A DNA stretch of 64,000 bases from Halobacteriales archaeon QS_5_70_15. Lineage in GTDB: Archaea; Halobacteriota; Halobacteria; Halobacteriales; Haloarculaceae. The notes under the pieces were generated by a model. The model did not search any database, was not told the origin of the DNA, and saw nothing but the letters and a program-made list of their open reading frames with translations. The position numbers and the translations under genes were made by a program. How positions within the stretch are numbered: the stretch's first letter is position 1; each line of letters begins with the position of its first letter. The DNA is taken from assembly GCA_003022005.1 (NCBI GenBank), contig PXRQ01000071.1:1-64000 (forward strand), given 5' to 3'. Below are positions 61,366-64,000 of this stretch, one piece after another.

Positions 61366-64000
61366 ATGAGCGAGTACGACCCCGCCGCCATCGAATCGGC
61401 CTGGCGCGACCGGTGGCGGGAGGCGGGGACCCACGAGGCCGACCCCTCCGAGGAAGGCGAGCCGACGTTCATCACCGTCCCGTACCCCTACCCCTCCGGC
61501 GGGATGCACATCGGCCACGCCCGCACCTACACGGTGCCGGACGTCTACGCCCGCTACCGGCGGCTGCAGGGGGACAACGTGCTGTTCCCCATCGCGTGGC
61601 ACGTCACTGGAACGCCGATCATCGGCGCGGTCGAACGGTTGAAGAAGGGCGAGGAGGAGCAGCTCTCGGTGCTCCGGGACACGTACAACGTCCCCGAGGA
61701 GACCTTAGAGGACCTGGAGACGCCGATGGGGTTCGCCCGCTACTTCATCGAGGAGCACTACAAGCAGGGGATGCGCCAGCTGGGGCTGTCGGTCGACTGG
61801 CGCCGGGAGTTCACTACAAATGACGAGCGCTACTCGAAGTTCATCACCTGGCAGTACGAGACCCTCCACGAACGGGGACTGCTGGAGAAGGGGCTCCACC
61901 CGGTGAAGTACTGCACGAACGAACAGCAGCCGGTCACGACCCACGACATCCTGGAGGGCGAGGAGGCCGAGTTCCAGGAGTACACGCTGATCGAGTTCAC
62001 CGTCGAACTCGGCGACGACGCCACGGCCGTCGCGCCGATGGCCACCCTCCGCCCGGAGACGGTCCGGGGTGTGACGAACGCGTTCATGAAGCCCTCGGCG
62101 ACCTACGTCCGCGCGAGCGTCGACGGCGAGACATGGGTCGTCAGCGAACAGGCGGTCGAGAAGCTCCGGCTCCAGGAGCGCGAGGTGGTCGTCGAAGAGA
62201 CCTTCCAGGGCGAGGAACTGGTCGGGAAGCGGGTCACGAACCCCGTCACCGACGAGGAGATGCTCCTCCTGCCGGCGACGTTCGTCGACCCCGACAACGC
62301 CACGGGGGTCGTGATGTCAGTCCCCGCCCACTCCCCGGACGACTACGTCGCGCTGCAGGAGGTCAAGGCGCGGGCCGACGAACTGACCGGGTACGGCATC
62401 GACCCCGACGAGGTGCGGGCGATCGAGCCCGTCCCCATCCTGACCATCGAGGGGTACGGCGCGATCCCCGCGCAGGACGCCGTCGAGGAACACGGGATCA
62501 CGAGCCAGGACGACCCGAAACTGGCGGACGCCACCCAGGAGCTGTACAACCGGGAGTTCCACCAGGGACGGCTCGTCGAGGCCTACGGCGAGTACGCCGG
62601 CGAGGTGGTCGAGGACGTCCGCGAGCGGTTCCGCGAGGACTACCGCCGGCGCGGGGCGTTCGACACGATGAACGAGTTCACCGAGGAGGTGGTCTGCCGG
62701 TGCGGCGGCGACGTCGAGGTCGCCAAGCAGGAGACGTGGTTCCTGCGGTACAACGACGAGGAGTGGAGGGCGAAAACCAAGCGGGCCATCGAGCGGATGG
62801 ACGCCGTCCCGGAGAACACCCGCGAGCAGTACACGCACACCGTCGACTGGCTCAACGAATGGCCCTGTATCCGCAACTACGGCCTGGGCACGCGACTGCC
62901 GTGGGACGACGACTTCGTCATCGAGCCCCTGTCGGACTCGACCATCTACATGGCCTACTACACCATCGCCCACCGACTGGACGACATCCCGCCGGCGGAG
63001 ATGGACCGCGAGTTCTTCGACACGCTCTTCTACGGCAGCGAGGCCGTCGAGGACGGCGAGGTGCCCAGCACCTCGGACTCGAGCGGCGACGAGCCGCGAG
63101 CTACCGCGTCTCGGCGAACGACCTCATCTCGAACCACCTCACCTTCTTCCTCTACCACCACACGGAGCTGTTCGACGAGGGGAACTGGCCGGGCGGGATC
63201 ACCATCATGGGGATGGGCCTACTGGAGGGCGAGAGTATGTCCTCCTCGAAGGGCCACGTCGTCCTCCCCGGGGAGGCCGTCGACCGGTACGGCGCCGACA
63301 CCGTCCGGTTTTTCCTCCTCAACAGCGCCGAGCCCTGGCAGGACTTCGACTGGCGGGCCGATCTCGTGGAGTCGACCCACGATCAGCTCCGGCGGTTCTA
63401 CGACCGGGCCGGGCGGGTCATCGAGGACGCGCCAGAGGCGGGGGAGACCCCGCCCGTCGAGGACCGCCGACTGATCGACCGATGGCTGCTCTCGACGCTC
63501 CAGACGGCGGTCCGCGAGTCGACCGAGGCGCTGGAGCAGTTCGAGACGCGGACGGCGAGCCAGGCCGCCTTCTACGGCTTCCAGGAGCACCTGCGGTGGT
63601 ACCGCCGGCGCGCGGACCTCGACCGACCGGGCGCGAGGGCCACGCTCCGGGAGGTCCTGGAGGCGCGCCTGCGACTGTTGGCCCCGTTCGTCCCCTTCAT
63701 GGCGAACGAGCTCCACGAACGGCTGACCGGGGATCCGGTCGACGACTGGCCGGCGGCCGACCCCGACTTGGAGTCCGAGGCGGTCGAGGCACGGGAGCGG
63801 CTGATCGAGCGGCTGACCGCCGACGTGGGCGACATCCTCGACGTGACCGGGGCCGACCCCGGGACGATCCGGGTGTACGTCGCGGCCGACTGGAAACGCG
63901 AGGTGCTGGAGCGGGTCCTGGAGACCGGCCCCGACGTGGGGGCCGTGATGGGCGAGGTGATGTCCGACCCCGATCTCCGCGAGCGGGGCGATGAGGTGAA
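61366..64000 (+). CDS. leuS: Leucyl-tRNA synthetase, internal frame break near 63075-63102, 3' end outside window
   Basis: Class Ia synthetase. The first frame (to about 63075) has PYPYPSGGMHIGHARTY, the CP1 editing domain (TLRPETVRGVTNAF, with FVDPDNATGVVMSVPAHSPDD) and the zinc-like CRCGG. The sequence resumes one frame over as YRVSANDLISNHLTFFLYHH, with the KMSKS-type motif SMSSSKGH. The short segment that should read like WxYWYPVD is missing, so the lesion is 3k+1 bases. Because leuS is essential, a sequence error is the simplest explanation. The protein is complete except for its last few residues. Confidence 0.88.

Overview
The window comes from a halophilic archaeon of the class Halobacteria. 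The signs are very high G+C, strongly acidic predicted proteins, archaeal information genes (L18Ae/LX, prefoldin alpha, FtsY, TBP, RfcC, Trm-G10), archaeal-type cobalamin genes (cobY, cbiZ, CobT-like), Tat lipoprotein signals, and AT-rich TATA boxes about 27 nt before many start codons, as expected for leaderless transcripts. I cannot name a genus from the sequence alone.

Layout. 0-2.2 kb is the translation/SRP run rpl18a-pfdA-ftsY. A broken aminotransferase follows. From 3.4 to 21.5 kb every gene is on the minus strand. Most of this block is late cobalamin assembly and salvage: cbiP, cobO, cbiA, cbiZ, cobD, a CobT-like protein, cobY, cobS and cbiB. Interspersed are an acyl-CoA synthetase, two SDRs, a VOC protein, a cupin, a glutaredoxin-DinB fusion, a HAD protein, a transglutaminase-like protein and a carotenoid oxygenase. 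21.6-27.3 kb is a catabolic-looking plus-strand set (CBS protein, 3-hydroxyisobutyrate dehydrogenase family, amidohydrolase, Rieske ferredoxin, 2-hydroxyacid dehydrogenase) with an opposing acyl-CoA dehydrogenase. 27.7-28.9 kb holds tRNA-Lys(UUU), duplicated tRNA 3'-end fragments and a ParB-like HTH protein. 29-35.3 kb holds small proteins, nirA, a half-size EamA protein, and a hydroxyacid dehydrogenase beside a split ThDP decarboxylase resembling sulfopyruvate decarboxylase. 35.3-46.6 kb: DUF502 and DedA membrane proteins, hemB, an AsnC-type ligand domain, amt-glnK, hemL, glutaredoxin, a membrane arylsulfotransferase-like protein and an RFC small subunit. 46.8-54.7 kb: an EamA transporter, GNAT, HAD, zinc ribbon, Trm-G10, tbp and a tandem pair of Tat lipoproteins, one degraded. 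55-64 kb: hisG, SAH deaminase/MtaD-type amidohydrolase, a secreted Fn3-like protein, adenosylhomocysteinase and leuS.

How the genes connect. The B12 genes cover cobyrinate amidation, adenosylation, aminopropanol arm formation, nucleotide loop assembly and cobinamide salvage. hemB and hemL make early tetrapyrrole precursors. nirA needs siroheme. amt and glnK handle ammonium, and the amt promoter shares a precisely spaced module with the promoter upstream of the neighbouring AsnC-like gene. The SAH deaminase and SAH hydrolase both dispose of methylation by-products.

Two themes stand out. First, there are noncoding repeat families: an ~80-bp palindromic element in three copies, a longer inverted-repeat element in three copies, and a duplicated tRNA-Lys 3' end. 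Second, an unusual number of genes are interrupted by small indels or short deletions, including the essential leuS. This points partly to sequence or assembly error, so the broken genes should not be read as biological pseudogenes without checking.
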